From the NCBI GenBank assembly GCA_021234535.1, contig CM037843.1, positions 25,327,911 to 25,391,910 of the forward strand: DNA of 64,000 nt, written 5' to 3'. The notes beneath the pieces were generated by a model that was not told where the DNA came from, searched no databases, and saw only the letters and a list, made by a program, of their open reading frames with translations. Below, one piece after another: positions 35,201 through 49,463 of the stretch. This stretch comes from Stichopus chloronotus (Eukaryota > Echinodermata > Holothuroidea > Aspidochirotida > Stichopodidae). The translations under genes were made by a program, and so were the position numbers. The number at the start of each line of letters is the position of its first letter. Position 1 is the stretch's first letter.

Positions 35201-35476
35201 AACAATGCCCCATTGACCATGAAGTTAGAGATTGGCATTATAATAGTAACAAGAGTGTGTTGTTAACTTGTGATACATTGAATGTATATGTTTGCTGGTT
35301 ATTGAAAAGGTGTCAAATACAACTTTTTCTCTGAGCTTGTAAGGAACTTTCCTATAAAGCGTAACTCCTGTCTGGCTCTCTGTCTGTTACAGTAGTTATG
35401 AGGTCATTATTAAACATTCATTAATTTAGCATGTGGTCTTTGTTAAGATCAGGAAGTATCATTTCCCCGATTTTAA
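32233..35476. other. Region without supported genes
   Basis: Contains the longest open frame of the window (32538-32996, plus, 152 codons). It lacks an ATG start, splice sites and any recognisable motif. At 33460-33600 the phrase CAACTCGGCAT recurs three times with changes (33474, 33525, 33560), a small degenerate repeat that also produces minus-strand frames. The end of the segment could be the 5' UTR of the gene starting at 35477. Confidence 0.35.
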
Positions 35477-35512
35477 ATGCCCTCTGAGAGGAAGCTTCCT
35501 CTGACCATCACG
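35477..35512 (+). CDS. Possible first coding exon (start of the PDZ gene?)
   Basis: ATG followed by 11 codons (MPSERKLPLTIT) and a near-perfect donor ACG|GTAAGT, phase 0. In-frame sequence just upstream is TTTTAA, so the ATG would be the true start. Joining it to the PDZ exons is inference only: at least one exon with phases 0 to 2 would be needed in between, and a candidate lies at 37918-38009. Confidence 0.35.
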
Positions 35513-38500
35513 GTAAGTTAGTGCCACAAGTGTGTGCTACCTTCTTGGTTACATGTTGGTATTAACCTCTGTCGTAATGGGATGCTCAGATTACGAAGTA
35601 TAAACCGGTGACTCAAAAAAGTGTCCTGATTCTGGGGCAAGATTTCACTGCGATTTCACTACAGGATCAAGTTTTGCCAACAGACTTGGTATACTGGTAG
35701 CTGAATGGTCTTTGTGAACTGTGTTATCAGTGTGTGTTTGCTAAAAAGAGCATTTTATTGTTTGGAAATAAGAAGTGAAACTGAATAAAATTCAGTTTGA
35801 GGATCTTAATTTTTTGTATTCATGTTGGAGTTCGACAGTGGAACTTATTCAGAGATTGTTTGCCCGTCATTGATGTGCTGGTAAAGAAACACTGAGGCAG
35901 AGTATTCATCCAGATTCTCCTGGTATGTGGGTTATTATGTAACCATCTCCTTCCTTGTTTGTCGTAAAGTAATCACAAGGTAGTTACTTCTCACATATAC
36001 AGTGGACAAACTGTCATACACATAGCCATACCCAATGTTGATAGCCTGTCAGAAAGAGCAATTTATGATGCAAGTACAGTAGAAGTCTTGTAGATGCAGC
36101 ATGTTTCCTGTGGTTTGCAGTGAAATGAACACTATAATCAAAAGTGAATTTTTCATCCAGGCAGTACTTCAGTCATTCCCTTCTTGCAAATTAGGAAATT
36201 TCTGTCTGGTGCATAGTGCAGTTGCTAATTACCTCCAGAGTTTTCAGCAATTTTGCATGACCTTGCCACCATTTGCATAAAACACCAGCATATGTAAGAA
36301 ATTAAATGTTAATGATCCATTCTCCGTAGTCTGGGTTTCGACTTGGCGGGCTTTAAAAATTAACTCGTAGTTGTGTGACTTTTTGTATTCTTTTCACAGT
36401 GATGGTTTATATTTATGTAAACGTAACACATAAAGCCCTTACATGTTGCTAGATGCACAAAGTCTTAACACAATCAATCATCTTTTTGATGTCTTTTTTA
36501 CTCAGTAAAAAGTACTGGCTGTGGATTTAGCTTTTCAAATGTCACTGCTTGGTATGTTTTGCTTGTTTTGCAATCGGTGACAATGCTCAAGTTGGAGAAG
36601 GGACGCAACTATGTATTACCGTACTACGTATCTGTGTGGTGTAAATTTAGTCTTTTGCGGGATGCAAACAGTTCTGAAGAAACAGAGCACAACTCGTTTG
36701 GCTCTGACTTCTTTCATCCAATGATCTCTAAACTTAGATAGTGACTGAATATCAGATAAAGATATTAATTTGGTTTCCTCTTCCTCCCAAACAGAAAATT
36801 CCCACACGGTCATAACTTATTCTAGGTTGCAAGTATTTTGTGGCTCCCTAGCACCATTTTTACCTTTTTCTTAGTTGTGTTGGTCTGACATCGAGTCTTG
36901 GAGAGTTGCTTCAACTACTTAAGTTTTAAAGGGAAGTAGAGCATTTACAGTACCATACACCAACGTGGCTTACAAAGAAATTACTTTTAATGATTGTTAA
37001 TCTAATGATTGTTATTCTCTAGACAAATCTTATCGCAAGGTGTAATATTTGTTTAATTTGAAATCTGTGTATGTTTGGGAAATGTATCTCATTGTATTCA
37101 TATAGGTGAGTTTTGATATACTTACACTTTTATACACTTTACACCAAGTAAGTGTCTTAACTGTGATTCTTTGCTCAAATGTTGAAGTATGTTGTCTCAA
37201 TTTGCACTTAAAAATTTGTTTGTCTTCTGTAATGACAGTCGTAAGTAATGTTTGAAACTCCTGAAACAAGTATAATCTACTGTATACTGAATTGGCATAG
37301 ACTAGGGCAAACCTTGTCTTTTAATTGTCTTCATAAACAATGCACATTGATCTTGATCAGTCTCGAGTGGTAAAAAATAATAGCAATAAATGTCAAACAT
37401 GTGCAGTAATTATGTAAATACTGTAGCTTTTGAATACCTTGGTTTGCTGCTCTGTTAAAATATGAATATACTACATACTTATACTAGACTTGTTGTGAGC
37501 ATGGCATACACTGCAGTGCACTCAACACTGGGCCTGGCATGGTTAACTAACCCAAAATGTCAGGGACCGTATCTTTTTTATGTGTACTCTCTACCAGATC
37601 AGTGATTGTGCAACAATTTTTTGTAGCTTCATCTGGTGTTTAAGCATGCATCAGAGTGGGAGCCAAGTGTAAATGCATCAGGATCAATTCATTTTCTCAT
37701 CCCCAGGAGAGATGATCTCCAGAAAACATCAGTGGATATGATGGGGGATCTAGTGTATTAAAAAGCACCCAAAAGTATATCATGTGATAAGTGTGATTAC
37801 TGCGTGAACTTCACAAAAAAAAAAGAAAAGGAAAAATACTATGGTGAGATATGTTACTAAAGTGAGGAAATGGGTAGACATTCTTTGGGAAAGAACTATG
37901 ATCTTCAAAATCAGAATGTTGACATTAAATTAACATCAACACCGTGGAATTCCATAAGTACCTACTTTGTGTCTGCACTGCAGTTTGCCTGCAGTGGTAA
38001 TGTTGGGAAGTGAGTACTGTACATAGGTGGGGGATTGGAAGCAGGTATAGGCGACTTCTTGAGTTTAATGAGAAAGCTTATCCTTCAAATGCCGTCATTG
38101 CCGTTTCTTGCCCCAGCTAGATTTGGCGCCCATAAAGGGCTAGTAAAATCACTTGTCTTGGAGCAAGTGTTCCATGGATTCGTCCTACTGCCACTAAGCA
38201 CATTCCTGTATGCTTCTGTCGGAAGTGTGTAGGCTGGAGTTGCCTTTGCATGTCAGGTATATAACACATTTTGTAGACCTCCTTCCCAGTTCTCCTTTTT
38301 TGCTGGAATGTTTTCTCTTTGGGTTTTGAAGGGTAACACAGTAACTCTCTGTGTTAAGTATGTCCTTCAGGCCAGTATAGTTTTTGTTATGGAACTGTAC
38401 ACTGTGTAAGGCATACAAATTTAAAAATACTGCATATACCTCAAAATTTACTCATAACTGTTTTAGCATTCCATGTTATATATCAGCGAATGTACTGTAG

Positions 38501-41500
38501 TGTGCAAATTGATGTAAAGCCAGTGACTGTTTCTACTGTACAGTAGCTGTTAGCTCTCTGTTGGCCTGAATACAATTGTGTTGTTGCTGGATTTTCTGCA
38601 GTATCTTGAAACACAAGCTGATACTTCTTTCGTGGTGAATGTCTCTGAGTGAAAGTGTTTATAAAAGCATTACTCACAGGGAATGTGTCCATGGTGCATT
38701 ATGTGTTCTTGTTGAACTTTGTGGCATGTGCCTGGTGATATTTCTATGTAGTGTAAACATTCGTTTTAACCTCTAGGGCACATTATTTCAATCCAAAGCA
38801 GCCCTGTGACAGGTGGAAATGATTGTTTTCGCAATTTGATCAATAAGTTGTTTCAACATGAAAAAAAAAAAGGGCTGAGTTTATTGTTTGCCTGGAGCAT
38901 TCAAAAATGATACTGCTTACAACACTCCTCTACTATTTGGGAGAAGGGAACCCCTCCCGATTGGCTTCACTGGGTTTCCAGCATATCTTGAGAAGTACAT
39001 TGAAGAAATTGCCTGAAAATTCTGCACAAACTTTTCCTGAGCATAAGGATGTCATTTACACTTTTCAAACAGCTTTACATCCATGATCTTTCTTGTTTCC
39101 TTTCATGAGACTTTTGGGACATTTCAGCTTCAAAAATGTATGTAGTACAGTTCGCTTTACATGACATGTGCAACGTTTCATTGAAGGTTTTAGTATTGAA
39201 GCAAAATCAATGATTTGCTCTGATTGAATTTTCATGTTTTCACCTGATACACTATACTGTACCATTCTACTGTGAGACTGACTGTGAAAGAGACATGACC
39301 AAAAATAGATTTTGTCTCTTTAAACATGCTATGTCATTTTATACCAATCAGTATCTTTGAGAACAGAAAAGAATTAGTGTGAATCAAAAAGTTGAAACAG
39401 AGTTTATAGACTTTTAGAGCAGGAAATCAGTATCGCTCCTGTAACATCGATTGAAAGAGCTAATGGTGCTTTTTGCTATTTTTTGACATGTATGGATTAC
39501 GTCCAAGAAGTCAAAGCAGTAATTTAGGGGATAAGCTACATTGTCTAGTTATAGGAACAAACTTGCTGCCAAGCATTTGTATAGGGGATCATTAAGGGTA
39601 ACACAGAGGTTAGGTGCTAAAAACCGTAGTTTATAACATGCCTGTATGCAATTAAAGGGCTTCAGATTACAACATTTGAATGTCTAATGTTGCCATAAAA
39701 GAAAATGGAAAGTCATTCAGTATGTGTATGCAGGAAATCCTTGGAAATGTTTAGCAGAATTGGACCCCATTTAAACAGCTGACCCTTCATTTTAATTGAC
39801 AGTCATCTTTTCCTTCCACAACATATTGATTTTGTTAATTTTTTTACTTTTTACATTTTTTTTTGGCCAAAGACAGTCTGTCTGAATGTCGTGTGACTGG
39901 CTTAAGCCTTGAGGCACAGCACTGTGGTTGTGGCGTCAGGTGTTTACTGTAGTGTATCAGGAGGGAGATGCGAGGGTGTAGAAGAACCACTAAAGAGGAA
40001 AAAGAAATGGAATAGAGGCATTGAAAGCTGGCAATGCATTGCATTTTTAAGCACTACTGTGTTTGTGTCATGGAAATAAGTTGTGCTGAAGGACTAGGAG
40101 TTTTGGGCCTCTTGAAGTAGTTGAAATATCCTCTTGTAAGAGTAAAGCACATAAAAATGTATTTTATATAAAATTATAAATTATATGTAAATTTTTTATA
40201 TCTTCCTTTGTTTTGTAGATTATTTTAAATTATGCAAATTTTAAATCATGCATTTCATCTTCAGTGCAGTGTTTACAGTTACAGTGTTTTGAAGGTGGTG
40301 TGACATGCAGACCTAGAAAAAAGCTAGCTTTATTCAAAAGCTGTAGACTGAAAGTAAAAATCCATTGCAATTGTGTTTCTATGTATTGTTGTGTTTGACC
40401 TTTCAAAGTTTGATGAAAATATGATGACGTGGAGTGTTGCATAGTGTCTGCATTTCTTTTGTTAGGCCTGTATATATATGTTAATTAATTAGCTGGTTTA
40501 ACATTGGCAAGTGATGTCGATATTCGTAAAGAAGAAATGATTTCAACACAAAATACTTGAGGTGTATAAAATTCTCAATTTGTCCTTGAAGTAAAGTTTA
40601 AGTAAACAAAGAATAACATAAGACACTGTATCAAGAGAGTCCCTCTCTTGATGTCACAGATTTGCATACTGTACGTAGCCAATGTTTATTCATGATGAAA
40701 GTATAAGAAAGGAGCTAATTCTCACATGATATCATACATGTGTATGCCTCCTTGAGAGGAACATACCCTAACCATTATAGTATATCACGTCATTTTCTAT
40801 CGGGCATAAAATATCTTCTCGAGACATGATTTTAGCACATTATGTGTATTTTGTTAGGACTAGCTGTGAGAAAGGAATTTGCCTGTAAAATCATCAATGT
40901 TTGATGGGTTTTGATGGGAAATTGTTGCTATTTTTAACATTTCTAATGCTCACCATAGCTGATATTCCAAAATGTGATTTTCTTGTCACAAACAGTAACC
41001 TTTAAGCTGTCATTATGGTGAGTTACATCAATAGCTTGTTTTTTTTTGTCCAACTTGGGCTTAAAAATTTGCTTCAGAATAACTGTGGGCTGCTCTCAGT
41101 GGCCTAGGCAGCGACAGCTACATCAATCTTGGTATAAAACTAGTAAGACAAATTTTTAGAGTCCTGTTTAATTTGCACAAACAAAAAAAAAAAAGAAAAA
41201 AGAAAAAAAAAACCTTTAAGATTTCTCTTAGAACCCTTCTGCAAGGCAAACCATGAAAACTTACTGCACATCAAGGATGTGAAAGCAATCAGTCATGCAA
41301 TGCAAAGGCCAGCCACAGTAAGTTAAAAATTTAAATTAGATTTCTCATGCGTCTTGAGATTTACTTTACAATCTTCGGCACTGGCGAATAACAAAAGTAG
41401 TGCTACTAAACGACCTCAAAGATAATTAACTTTACTTCTCAGTCAGTGCAAGATCTTCAAACTGGTTTTAGTTCAGGAAACCACCAATGCATCAGTTTTC

Positions 41501-44500
41501 AAATTATAGTCAAATTAGTATGAAATTAGTTTTATCCACCTGTCACAGGAAGTCACTGGGGTTCAGTATTCTGAATACCGTGCTGACAAGTCAACAGACT
41601 TTTAAAATTTTTCCCCTTCCGACACAGCGCAAAGGTGCTATATGTATACGACAATACAATTTTGGGTAAATTTTTGAGGAGTTGGGCCATATTGTGTCTG
41701 GAATTATTTTCAAGGCAAGCTTGACTTGGTGTTTGTCATTATTTATCCTCTCTAGCAGGAGCTACAGTATTTCAAGTTTTGATTCAACCAGGAATTGAGA
41801 GACCACATTCCTATAATTGCTATTGCCCTCTAAAGGTAGCAGTTCTTAGAATCTATGTTACCTGTCTTATTGAACATTCCTTATGAAAAAGACTACCTGT
41901 CAGCCAATTTTTTCTCCCTTGTCCCCCCCTTCCCCATAAAAAGAAAAGCAAGAAAAAGGGGATTGCAGAGAGTAAGAGTATACACATTTATTTCCTGTGA
42001 TCCAAAAGAATTGTTTAAATCACGAATGATGTAGACTATTTAGATTACCAGCGTTGGTTCGTGATGCTGCTGGCGTCTAGTTCGAAGTGTAGCAAACTTG
42101 CAGTGAGTACAGTATGTGCAATTCGTCTCTGGTGGAAGTTGGAAGTTTAATGCATTTCATGTGCGTTTCAGCAGCTCCCTGGTTTCGGTCTGTCGATGTT
42201 GTAAAACTGCCTGTGGCAAAAGTTGTTGGCTTCTGCAGTATGTGACACATCTCAGGGAGGTTCATTATGCAGAAAAAAAAAGATAAAAAAAAAGATAAAG
42301 GAGTCTGCACACCCAAGAATATGTTTTTGTCAGCTACTGTATGACAGTGATAGGTGACTTTGTGTACTGTACATGTATGGGAAGAAGTGTTCTACATTGA
42401 ATAAACCAGACTCAAATTATTTGACAAAATATCCTTTCAAAAGTCTCTCTACGTTGGGGTTTGAGTTTAGATTGACACATTTGTTTTAGAGCTCAAGGGT
42501 TGGATTTTAAGTGTTGGTTCTGTCTAATGTGTGAGCTGCTCTCCTAAACCTCCCGGTCCAAAGTTCACAGTTTTGTGTAAGTGGAGGTGGAGATGATGAA
42601 GTAATTCGAATCCGGACTCCGACAGCTTGATTTAAAGTGACTCTTGGCTGCTGTGTACACTCGCCAAATTTGTCCAGTCACTTGTAATTGAAGTGGGTTA
42701 TTATGTTCTGTCCCATGGAGTTGGATGGAATTTTAAGCACCATTTAAGGAGACTTTAAATGGACCAAAGTGTTTTAAAGTTTATGTTAACCATTTTTGGC
42801 GAATACCTATCGTGCTTGTTAACATTTGCATGGATTTACCTGGTTGAAGGTACTGTATTTTCTTGTTTGTTGATTTTCCATTACACTGGATACATCTATT
42901 TTTTGGTCTCAGTTTGAAAGTGTTGGAGTTAGTCTATGATTAAGTAAATATCGTTTTGAAGGTTTTGTTTTCCATTAATTATGCATATTTTCTACAGCAG
43001 AACAATTTCAAAATTTTGAAGCACTTTATTTCTTAATAGTTCAGGATCTGGCTGTATCATAGAGTTTTTGTGGAGTTTTAAACGGACGTCATGTTGCCAC
43101 CATTTTGACTTTGTGCCCATACATACTTTAGCAGAAGTGCTGTATATCCCATTGAACATAAGCAGGGAGCTGTTTATATTTAGATGGAGATGGAACAGAA
43201 AATTTTAATTAATGCTAATACTCTTAAGACCTCCTCCCCCTCCTTCCCCTCCTCCCACTCTGGCACTCCCCCCTCAAAAAAAAAAATATTAATGAAGATA
43301 AGTGGTGAAGTTGGCTCTAAAGTTATTGTTGCTTTTATTGGATAGTTTCAGTTCAGTATAATTGACGTATTCTGTTGAGCATGTTCCTTATTTCGTACTT
43401 TTGCTTTTTTATCTCCTTGTTTGGTAAAGTACCATGAGTACTTTGGTGGATTTGGCACATTATAAGCCTTATTACTATTATTATTAGCAACATCATTAAA
43501 GTCAACTAATCCTTAAACAAGTAGCTTGCCTAGAACTATGACTTGGTATGTAGGTGTGTGCTGCCAACTCTTAAAGAACAGTGTGTGGCATACAACTCAA
43601 AATGACTGTTTAATTGAAATTAATGCATACCTTTAGCCCTTTTCTTAACAAGTTATCACATGCAAATGAGCTATGAATGCAGACGTCTAATTTTTTGATA
43701 ACTAGCTGAGACGTTTTCTTCATCTTTAAGAAGTAAGGAGATATTCTTTTCATGTTACGACATACAACCCAAGTGTTGTATTGTCATGTGTTGCTGAGCG
43801 TCAAAAGGTCAAGAAAGTTATTTCCCTGGTGACTTGCAATGCTGAAGCAGGAGCGAAGATCAAACTGTAAATCTTTGACTGTAGCAGATGACAAGTACCT
43901 TATTGTGTTCACTTCTTAATCTGATTTAAGTCTTTAGAAATTTCATGAACAATATAAAGAACAGATTATGACGGGACCTTGACAGTGTAAACCTTACTTC
44001 AAAGTATTTTTTCTCTTTCTAAATAACATCTCCTAGAATGTAGTGTCACAGTTGCATAAGGGTAAGCTTCTTAATATGCAGTCCGTTACGTAAATGCAAC
44101 AGATTGTCTATTGACATGGCAAATTGGCAATGCAGCAATTTTGTTTTTATAAACTTTGTATAACCCTTAAATTTAGAAAAAAAATAGTTCAATGTTTATT
44201 AGATAAACACTATATTTGGCCTTGGGTTGTTGTCAGATTCATTTTCATTGTAATTTGGGTGTCCAGAATTTGAAATTAATATCTAGAAATGAAAATATGG
44301 TTGCGTAATGAAGACACACCCCGCTTGTGTTTTCATACATTCAGAGAGCTGCCAGATTGGCAGCTCCCAGATACATGGCTACCAGTTGAGTAACTGAGTG
44401 CTCACCACTGTAGTATATGTAATGAGTGTACCTGAATAAGAAGTCCCCTCTTGGTTCAAGTTACATTAATGTAAATATACTGTATCCTTGCATTTTGTAG

Positions 44501-45172
44501 AATACTCCACTTCTCTGCTGATTTTTGTCGCATCATTGATGCTTGTTATTGGTTTTACACTCCTTTATTGAGTTGATTCCAGGGTGCAAGAAGAGACAAT
44601 TCATACAGTGCCTTAAACAGGCTTATCTGCTTTTGTGGGGAAGAAAAAAAAAACAAAAGACTATTGGTTGTCCAAAGTCTGAAATCTTTTATCAGCTCCA
44701 ATGAGCCGCTTCACATTTTTGTGTAGATTACAGAGGAAGGTCTCAGTTGCCTCAGAGGAACTTAATGAAAGGTATTGTATGAAGGATTTCAGCAAAATAT
44801 CCTTGCCTGGCTTCCATTGGCTAATCAGCCCTGTTTTGTGTGTCCTTCATTAACTCTTGTGTTCAGTGTGAACTATTTCTTTAAGCTGCTTTAAGGTGGT
44901 ATGCTCTTCATTTTAGGGTTGGAGTTTCGTAAGCAATGGCGGTCAAAGGCCATTTAAGGTCATCAGAGGTGAAAGTATGAAAACCTACCCAAGGTCATTT
45001 ATGAGATCAGTAGCAGTCATAGTTTAAAACATTGCAGACATGGAATTTCAAAAAGGGTAAGCGATTTGAGCTTCAAAATTGGTATGTATTGTCATTTGTT
45101 TTCAATGGATATCGTCAAGGAGTCACACAGTCATTTGACTTTCTGGTTTATTACAAACTTTTTTTTTTTCAG
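35513..45172 (+). other. Presumed large intron region of the PDZ gene
   Basis: Mostly AT-rich, with an A-rich tract (41182-41215), pyrimidine tracts (43230-43270) and a degenerate copy of the AGGTCA repeat unit (44938-44984). A frame running from 37860 to a GTGAGT donor at 38009 (NVDIKLTSTPWNSISTYFVS, ALQFACSGNVG) has acceptors CAG at 37917 or 37983 and the right phases (0 to 2), but the acceptors are weak. A 58-nt stretch ending at a GTGAGT donor near 42102 is another weak candidate. Confidence 0.3.
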
Positions 45173-45227
45173 ATTGACGAGACTGACAGTGCTATTTTCT
45201 GCCAGTGAGAATGCTGTGAGCGGTGAG
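45173..45227 (+). CDS. Exon of the PDZ-domain gene, upstream of the PDZ domain
   Basis: 55 nt between a strong acceptor (AACTTTTTTTTTTCAG) and donor GAG|GTAAGA, phase 2 in and 0 out. The only frame open through both sites encodes LTRLTVLFSASENAVSGE. Its exit phase matches the next exon at 50296 exactly. Short and without a diagnostic motif of its own; support comes from splice sites and phase. Confidence 0.6.
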
Positions 45228-47687
45228 GTAAGATGAACGGCGGAATTCAAGTGGACTTGATCACAGCCAACGGTGGTGTGATGAAGGAGCATCACGACTT
45301 TGGCCTGGACAACAATGGCTTCACATTTCAAGAGCAAGGCTCGGACAGCCTGGGAAAACTCCATAGAAGAAACAGACACTGATGGTAACATGTTTGGCAA
45401 TGATGGGGTAAGGGTCAAAGTTTGTCACTAACAAGACATGAATTTCAAAGGAAGTTACACTCATGTAAGGAGCAACGTCCAGTTCTGTCGCTATACGCTT
45501 CAATTTTTGTGCTTATAGTAGAGATTTGGTTCGGGGTAACAAAATTTGTCCACAAAGTTTCCCCCTAGTGGAAGTATGGAATTTTGGTATGTTTGTGGGG
45601 TGTTGAAATTTTTTTCTGAGGATATCTGTGAGAGAGTGCTAGCTTTTGTGAAGGTTATCAGTGCAAATGCACCGTCATGTTAGATACCCAAGCTCAATTA
45701 AGTGTTATAGTCGTCTGTTACATCCTCAGTAATTAGACGTGTAAAATGGGCTTTTTAGTTCACTAAATTGTTTCTTTTATGGCCAGATTTTGTCTAATGA
45801 TGCACTGTCTGAAATAGTTCCTTTTTTTATGGCCATCTTACTGAGCCTTCAGTGTTATGGTAACATACCATTGTTATCTTAATAATGTTTGCTAATTCAT
45901 GAATCATCTTTGTTTATTTGCCTACTGTAAACAATATGGAATGCAGTCACCCAGAGACATGCCAGTTCTGCCATTTCTGAATACCTAGTTAATTAATAGA
46001 AGTGTTCAACATACCCTTATGTGTGATATGCCCTGTGAGGTACAAGATGAGTGGTTAACCAGTAGGCCTATCTATTGTTCGTGAATGATTTAGACAGTGT
46101 GGTTTCAGTTCCAAGACTGACTTGTGCAGTTTATTTTAAAGTCTATAATTTGTCGTGAGGATCAAGTAGAAGTAAGCTAGATATAAGCTGATGAAATAAC
46201 TTGGACTTCGAAGGAATGGTGTCACCTAATTTAATTGTACTGGAGTTGGTTATCTTTAGTGGTACACCATTAAAACTGCTCTGTCTTTTAACATTATTAT
46301 CGGGATGAACTTGCAGTACTCATGCACATTTCAAAAAACATGTTCCCATTTGATGGTGGTGTATAGTACTGTCTATTGTATCTTCCTGCCATGTATGTCA
46401 TTGGTGGAGACTGCTGTCAGCAAGCAATTATTTTTACTTATCAGCAAGCAAATATTTTTTCTTATCCATGTTGATTTCAGTGGCAGTGACCACCAATGGC
46501 TTCTTTATTCACCTTCCCCTCCCCCATCACAGTATAACACCACTCTGTAAGCAACCATTTGAATTGGGATTATAATTTTCACATCTGCCCCAACTGTTAA
46601 ATTGTTTTCTAAGCGATCTGAGGAGTTCAGAATCTCTCTGAAGAGTTCAAAACTCAGAAACAATTTTTTGATCTATCACTGTTAGTCCAAGCCATGTAAA
46701 TAGACAGCTCTGGTGTCAGAACTAAAATAGCGCCATCTTTTCATTTCGAGCTCCACAGTGCCAAGTTCGGTAACTTAAAGAGTAGGTCTTTGCTATCTTG
46801 ATGTGTCTCAAAGCTTTCATGGTAAAGTGCAATTAGGTAGCAACATCCTTCTGTGTGACCTCTCCAAACAGTCTCAAATTAATATAAAATCAGGTACAAG
46901 GTGGACTTTGGAATTTTGTAAATAATGTCTACCTTTGTCCAGTTAGAAGTTGATGATAATTACCAGAAAACTTAGATCAGTGATCTGGGCAATCAACAGT
47001 TGGGAGTCACTTGAAAGAGAAAAGAGTTAAGAAGGAATACTTCACAATGTGTTCAATGTTAATAAGTGGCTAGTGGATGACTTGAGACAGTATATGAGAT
47101 ACTGGTTGAGATTATGGTCAGGGATCAGTCCAACTGTATCATGACAGTCTGTTTGAATCATTTTATAGTGCTTGTCATTCTGTTTAGTGGTTTTACTGTA
47201 TTGTTTTATTACATTTTTTGCTGGTGAAGTGTAGAAGGCAAACTCACAATGGGGAGGAAAATTTCTTACTCCAAATGATTTCCGAAAAATTGGTTGTATG
47301 GAAGAAAAGCTATCACTATTGAGAAAGTGGAATTTTATTTGTGGTTGCCCTTATGGCATGAGCAATGTATTATAGTGTAATATTATACTAGTGTTTGCAC
47401 CAGGTACAAACAATGTCATTCAGTTCTGAAATTGCTGCCCCTTTGGTACATTGTCTATATGTGATGAAATTCAGCATGTATGCGTATAACGAACATTCCA
47501 CTGCCATGTCCATGGGTAAGATGCTGTACATGGTGTTAAATATTAAATTGTGCAAAATGTTGTATTATAACTTCACAATGAATATGTAACTTAGTAGACA
47601 TTTTTGGATACCCTGTTACCTGGTTAACCAGGTACCTTACCAAATATGGACTGAAGATACCAGGGTGTGACTTTTGCAGCTAGAGCT

Positions 47688-47887
47688 ACAATCTTGGACA
47701 AAATTGTTGGGACACTTTGTCGTATGTTGCAAATATAATACTGAATTTTAGGTGACAGGATAACATGAAACCCCGCCCCCCTTTCCAATGTTGCGCTATA
47801 GAAGTGAATGTACCCTTTGAACAGCAATACTATAGCCAACATTGAACGGGGGCGCGGGGTGTCCCAAGGTATTTTGTCCAAGATTGT
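47688..47887. mobile_element. 200-bp inverted-repeat element, copy 1
   Basis: Begins ACAATCTTGGACAAAAT and ends ATTTTGTCCAAGATTGT, imperfect inverted termini of about 28 bp that also include GGGACAC/GTGTCCC. Nearly identical to copy 2 at 49464 in the same orientation. A C-rich tract (CCCCGCCCCCC) near one end pairs with a G-rich tract (GGGGGCGCGGGG) near the other. No coding potential. Confidence 0.8.
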
Positions 47888-48254
47888 CTGAGTTTTTTGG
47901 GAGCAATTTTGGAGCGAAATTTCGAGAGAAAATTGAACATTTTTGGACAAGGTGCATCATAAAAATTAGTTATCGGGGCCTATGGGTCTGGGGATTTTCA
48001 AATGAAAGTATTCTGAATTTCGACTATGAACATAACAAGTTTAATTTTAATTTTGGGGGTTTATTTGTATATGTTTTGTTGGAAAGGAGTGATCATGAAT
48101 AAATAGATTGTTTCGTGGTTTTGTATGCGGACAGAAATAGTTGCATTTAGAAATAACATTGATGGGCAGCTGTTGCATTGCGTTGCAACAGGAGTGTTAC
48201 TGCAATTGTAGAAAGCTGGTAGGAATCCCAGTTATAATGTATTCTGAAGTAGCT

Positions 48255-48492
48255 CCACGTTCTACCAAAATGTGTTAAAGTCAGAACTGTAGATTCAGCT
48301 TAATATTAAAATAAATGGTAGAACGTTAGTAAAGGCTGGTTTTTTACCTTTTCGGCCGCTAAATCAAGATTTGTGACTGCAATTTTTACTTTGCATGAAG
48401 CTGGTAACATATGTAATCTTCAGTCTTGTAATCTACGCAATTTTTCCACGGGTTGCTTAAATTTTCCTGTCAAAACATTTGGTAGAACGTGG
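48255..48492. mobile_element. 238-bp MITE with CCACGTTCTACC termini
   Basis: Inverted termini CCACGTTCTACCAAA at 48255 and TTTGGTAGAACGTGG ending at 48492. A partial internal copy, ATGGTAGAACGTTAG, lies near 48316. Interior is AT-rich and non-coding; no clear target duplication. Confidence 0.7.
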
Positions 48493-49463
48493 GTTTCATT
48501 AACCTATACTGTCAGACGCTGTTGTTAGGTCTAAGTCAGCTTGGATGGGGAGGCCGGGGTTTGATTCACGGCATGACCATAGTGTTCTTCACTGCTCAAT
48601 TATCCACTTATAAACTCAAATGTCTGTCAACTTCTCATTTTTCATTCATTCATATACAGCATAAGGTAATATATATATATGTATATTAATATCATGATAT
48701 AGCTCTAACAACAAATATGTACTCTGAAGTCCGTTGAAACTGATTAAAATGACTGACATATTACAGTGCACCATGTACGGTACAATAGAATGGGTACCAC
48801 AATGTCACTGTTATGTGAATATGAGCAAACGTCACATTTATTAAATTTGTATTTTAGGGGTTTGTTTTGTATAATGATAGTACACTTTTTTACCCAGATT
48901 AACCTGCAAGTCAGTCCTAATAGACATTAAGTGTAGTTACTTTAATACCAGACACCACGTCATCACTGTGAACAATTTGAATAAATAAAACATATACATC
49001 GATCTTCTTCAACGGACCACTAACATTTTATTTTTCTGGGGGTGTTTTTTTTTTGTTTTTGTTAGTTTTTTTTCTTCGTTACCTGTCTCAATATCAGAGT
49101 TTGAGCCGACAGTACGTCAATTGTATCATACAAAATGTTTTAAAGTAGTTTCATGGTCGACAAGATGCATTGGAGTTATAATGTTACCTTCCCAATGACT
49201 GCATTTTATTAAGCACATTTAGTGCAAATACATCAATTTGACTGACTTATTCCTCCCCTTACTCCGTAATAACATTGACAACATTCACACAATAATATTA
49301 TTACAGTAAACCAACTTCAATATAGGCCCCAAACATGCCGAACATGCACTGCTGATGTTTCTTGTTGCAAGGAATATCACCCCCCATTTTGTCGTTTAAC
49401 TTGTTTCAAATTGACGATTTTTCCTGTGAACCGCGCATGCTTCTAAACCCTCGAAATTCTCAG

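Noticed and set aside
47624..47950. 108-codon minus frame, repeated as a 77-codon frame at 49460-49693
   Set aside because: Both lie across copies of a 200-bp inverted-repeat element; the similarity is that of the repeat, not of a gene family.
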